Shown here piece after piece: positions 20,948-22,269 of a stretch of 22,269 nucleotides of DNA (position 1 is the stretch's first letter; the number at the start of each line of letters is the position of its first letter). The DNA is from an uncultured Subdoligranulum sp. (lineage in GTDB: Bacteria > Bacillota > Clostridia > Oscillospirales > Ruminococcaceae). The notes under the pieces are model-generated. The model had not been told where the DNA came from. It searched no databases and saw only the letters and a list, made by a program, of their open reading frames with translations. Location of the stretch: contig CAJFFY010000042.1 in assembly GCA_904374465.1 (NCBI GenBank), positions 1 to 22,269 of the forward strand. The letters run 5' to 3'. A program made the translations under genes and the position numbers.

Positions 20948-21829
20948 TCACCGCACCTGCCGCCGCACGTACCACCGCCAGGCCAGGGGCAGCAGCACCA
21001 GGTAGAGGGGCTGGACGGCCAGCTGCATCACCGGGGACCAGATGCGCAGCCCGGCCAGATGGTAGAGGTTCTGCCGGAACAGGTCATAATAGTCCCCCGC
21101 CGTGGGCAGCAGCGCCACCAGCTGACGGACCGGCCAAGGAAGCAACCCGCTGCACATGGGCAGCAGCACCAGCAGGCCGAACATGCCCACCACGGCGGGG
21201 AAATTGGCGCTGGCCAGGGCGGACAGTGCCGCCGTGATGCCCACCGTGCCCAGACAGCATGCCAGCCCGTAGACCAGGGCGTAGACTTCGCAGTCCCCGA
21301 AGGTCAGCGGGGCGGTGGCCAGAGGTTTGAGCAGCTGGATGGGACAGTCCAGTCCGCGGTTACCGAAGGCCAGCCGCCGACCCACCACCAGCACCCCGCC
21401 GATGAGGGCCCATACCGCCACCGCCACCGTGACGGCGGCAGCCAGCTTGGCGGCGGCCACCCGGCCCCGGCCCCGCCGGGTGCAATGGCTCACCGGCAGC
21501 ACGGCGGTCTGCACCTCCCCCGAAAACAGCGGCGCCAGGGCGATGCCCAGCAGCACACAGACCCCCAGGAAGGTATCCTGCACCACCTGCAGGGCGGAAA
21601 ACTGCCCGCTGTACCAGTCGTACAGGAAGGGGGTCTGCACTCCGGCTTCCTGGTCCTCAAAGACGGCCCGGTCCGCCGGATCGTCAAACTGGCTGGTCAG
21701 CCACCGGTCCACGGCCCGGGCCCGATCCTGGTAGTAGGTCAGCAGCCGTTCCGGTTCCAGTTCCCCCCAGGAGGCATAGGGCAGCTTATGGCTGATTAGA
21801 TGTAACAAAAGCGAAGAAAGGAAAAGCAC
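20948..21829 (-). CDS. ABC-2-type membrane permease, probably truncated at its 5' end
   Basis: A 293-residue frame with the ABC-2 layout: first helix (VLFLSSLLLHLI), a long outer loop of about 70 residues with many acidic and aromatic positions, then five or so helices, ending with a basic tail (WRWYVRRQVR). Such permeases export lipids, peptides or antibiotics with a separate ATPase, which is not present here. The only start, GTG at 21829, has no ribosome-binding site and falls inside the first helix; the frame continues upstream as FLDRTAGSVWIV with coding-like, GC-rich codons to about 21857, then meets AT-rich sequence and a stop at 21887. The normal N-terminal cytoplasmic segment is therefore missing, and the gene may be inactive. 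Confidence 0.72.
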   Translation of the reverse strand: MLFLSSLLLHLISHKLPYASWGELEPERLLTYYQDRARAVDRWLTSQFDDPADRAVFEDQEAGVQTPFLYDWYSGQFSALQVVQDTFLGVCVLLGIALAPLFSGEVQTAVLPVSHCTRRGRGRVAAAKLAAAVTVAVAVWALIGGVLVVGRRLAFGNRGLDCPIQLLKPLATAPLTFGDCEVYALVYGLACCLGTVGITAALSALASANFPAVVGMFGLLVLLPMCSGLLPWPVRQLVALLPTAGDYYDLFRQNLYHLAGLRIWSPVMQLAVQPLYLVLLPLAWRWYVRRQVR

Positions 21830-21864
21830 AATCCAGACGGAACCGGCGGTGCGGTCAAGAAATA

Positions 21865-21893
21865 TTGTGGAAACACAAGATTTTTGCTATAAT
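21865..21893 (+). promoter_or_regulatory. Sigma-A promoter of the HTH regulator gene
   Basis: TTGTGG (21865-21870), 17-base spacer, perfect TATAAT (21888-21893) preceded by TGC. It sits across the apparent junction with the truncated permease frame. Confidence 0.85.
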
Positions 21894-21935
21894 GGAAGTA
21901 GAATACTTGACAACGAGGAGAAAGGCGGGAAGCCT

Positions 21936-22172
21936 ATGCACATTAGTTATCAGCCACTATGGAACACATTGAAAGAGCGTGGCATGAGGAAAGAGGATTT
22001 GCGGCTTGCCGCCGGTCTAACCACTAATATGATTGCTAACATGGGCAAGGATGAGCATATCAGTATGAAAACGCTACTGCGTATCTGCGAGGCCTTGAAT
22101 TGTGGTATTTTGGATGTGATTAAGTTGGAGCAGGACGAAAATAATCAAAGCGAAGAAAAAAACAAATCCTAA
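21936..22172 (+). CDS. Small Cro/C1-type HTH transcriptional regulator
   Basis: A 78-residue protein of the short XRE/HTH_26 type: LWNTLKERGMRKEDLRLAAG forms helices 1-2, and TTNMIANMGKDEHISMKTLLRICEALN gives the recognition helix and the following helices. The C-terminal tail is Glu/Asn/Lys-rich and probably disordered. The ATG at 21936 is chosen because AAAGGCGG stands 7 bases upstream; the longer frame from 21849 runs through the promoter. Codon use is AT-rich, unlike the rest of the window. It likely controls its own promoter and the next gene, which begins 22 bases downstream. Confidence 0.92.
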   Translation: MHISYQPLWNTLKERGMRKEDLRLAAGLTTNMIANMGKDEHISMKTLLRICEALNCGILDVIKLEQDENNQSEEKNKS

Positions 22173-22194
22173 TTTGAAAAGGAGATATACTGAA

Positions 22195-22269
22195 TTGGAT
22201 ACTAAACGGTTAGCAAAATTTCTTATAATTACATTTGTTATTACAGGGATAGCCTGGTCTGGACTTGCT
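22195..22269 (+). CDS. Start of a probable CPBP-family intramembrane protease (cut by window end)
   Basis: The first 25 codons, from a TTG start with AAAAGGAGA nine bases upstream. The peptide begins MDTKRLAKFLIITFVITGIAW, like the first helix of CPBP/CAAX-type membrane proteases, which often start with a Lys-Phe-Leu-Ile-x-T-F pattern ending in a Trp. No catalytic motif lies within the window, so the family call is tentative. It follows the HTH gene in the same orientation and is also AT-rich. Confidence 0.55.
   Translation, partial: MDTKRLAKFLIITFVITGIAWSGLA

Overview
The window is a densely coded, GC-rich stretch of a Firmicutes chromosome. Clean Shine-Dalgarno sites, sigma-A-type promoters, two glutamine/polar amino acid ABC operons, thioredoxin/thioredoxin reductase genes and many extragenic palindromes suggest a gut Oscillospiraceae, of the Faecalibacterium / Gemmiger / Subdoligranulum kind. 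This assignment is inferred from style and repeat types; there is no rRNA or other marker gene. I see no tRNA, rRNA, CRISPR array, transposase or prophage.

Layout. 1-262: terminator of an upstream gene, then a strong promoter overlapped by two palindromes. 263-805: small CpeT-like protein. 806-1198: tandem palindromic repeat array. 1244-3443 (minus): two G3E GTPase-family genes, one with a His/Cys-rich metal-binding tract and one fused to a DUF1980/YcgQ-like domain; together they look like a metal-handling pair. 3649-5436: M24 aminopeptidase P. 5437-6054: a second repeat-rich gap with REP-like palindromes and an array in the opposite orientation to the first. 6055-7913 (minus): zinc-ribbon membrane protein and family 2 glycosyltransferase. 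8044-9534: M32 carboxypeptidase. 9653-10843: thioredoxin reductase-like flavoprotein lacking the usual NADPH motifs, followed by thioredoxin. 10844-11255: terminators and inverted repeats.

11256-16142 (minus) holds two complete amino acid ABC importers, each with substrate-binding lipoprotein first. The first-transcribed one (16142 to 13742) has a strong promoter followed by a terminator-like hairpin in its leader, and two more hairpins between the binding protein and the permease. 16353-16943 (minus) is a cytidylate kinase-like protein. 17280-19505 is a secreted, membrane-anchored surface protein with beta-helix-like and InlB/Flg_new-type repeats and Thr-Pro linkers. 19586-20911 is a membrane protein of unknown function, and 20948-21829 (minus) an ABC-2-like permease that seems to have lost its 5' end. 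From about 21860 the sequence becomes AT-rich and carries a small HTH regulator and the start of a probable CPBP-family membrane protease; this looks like the edge of an acquired segment.

The most unusual structure is a family of palindromes with an A-rich AAAGAAA-type tail, found at several gene 3' ends and always in the sense orientation of the adjoining gene where one adjoins. Two copies begin on the base immediately after a stop codon. I found no convincing new multi-gene system; the best leads are this repeat family, the leader attenuator at 16209-16248, the divergent thioredoxin reductase, the G3E pair and the foreign-looking right edge.
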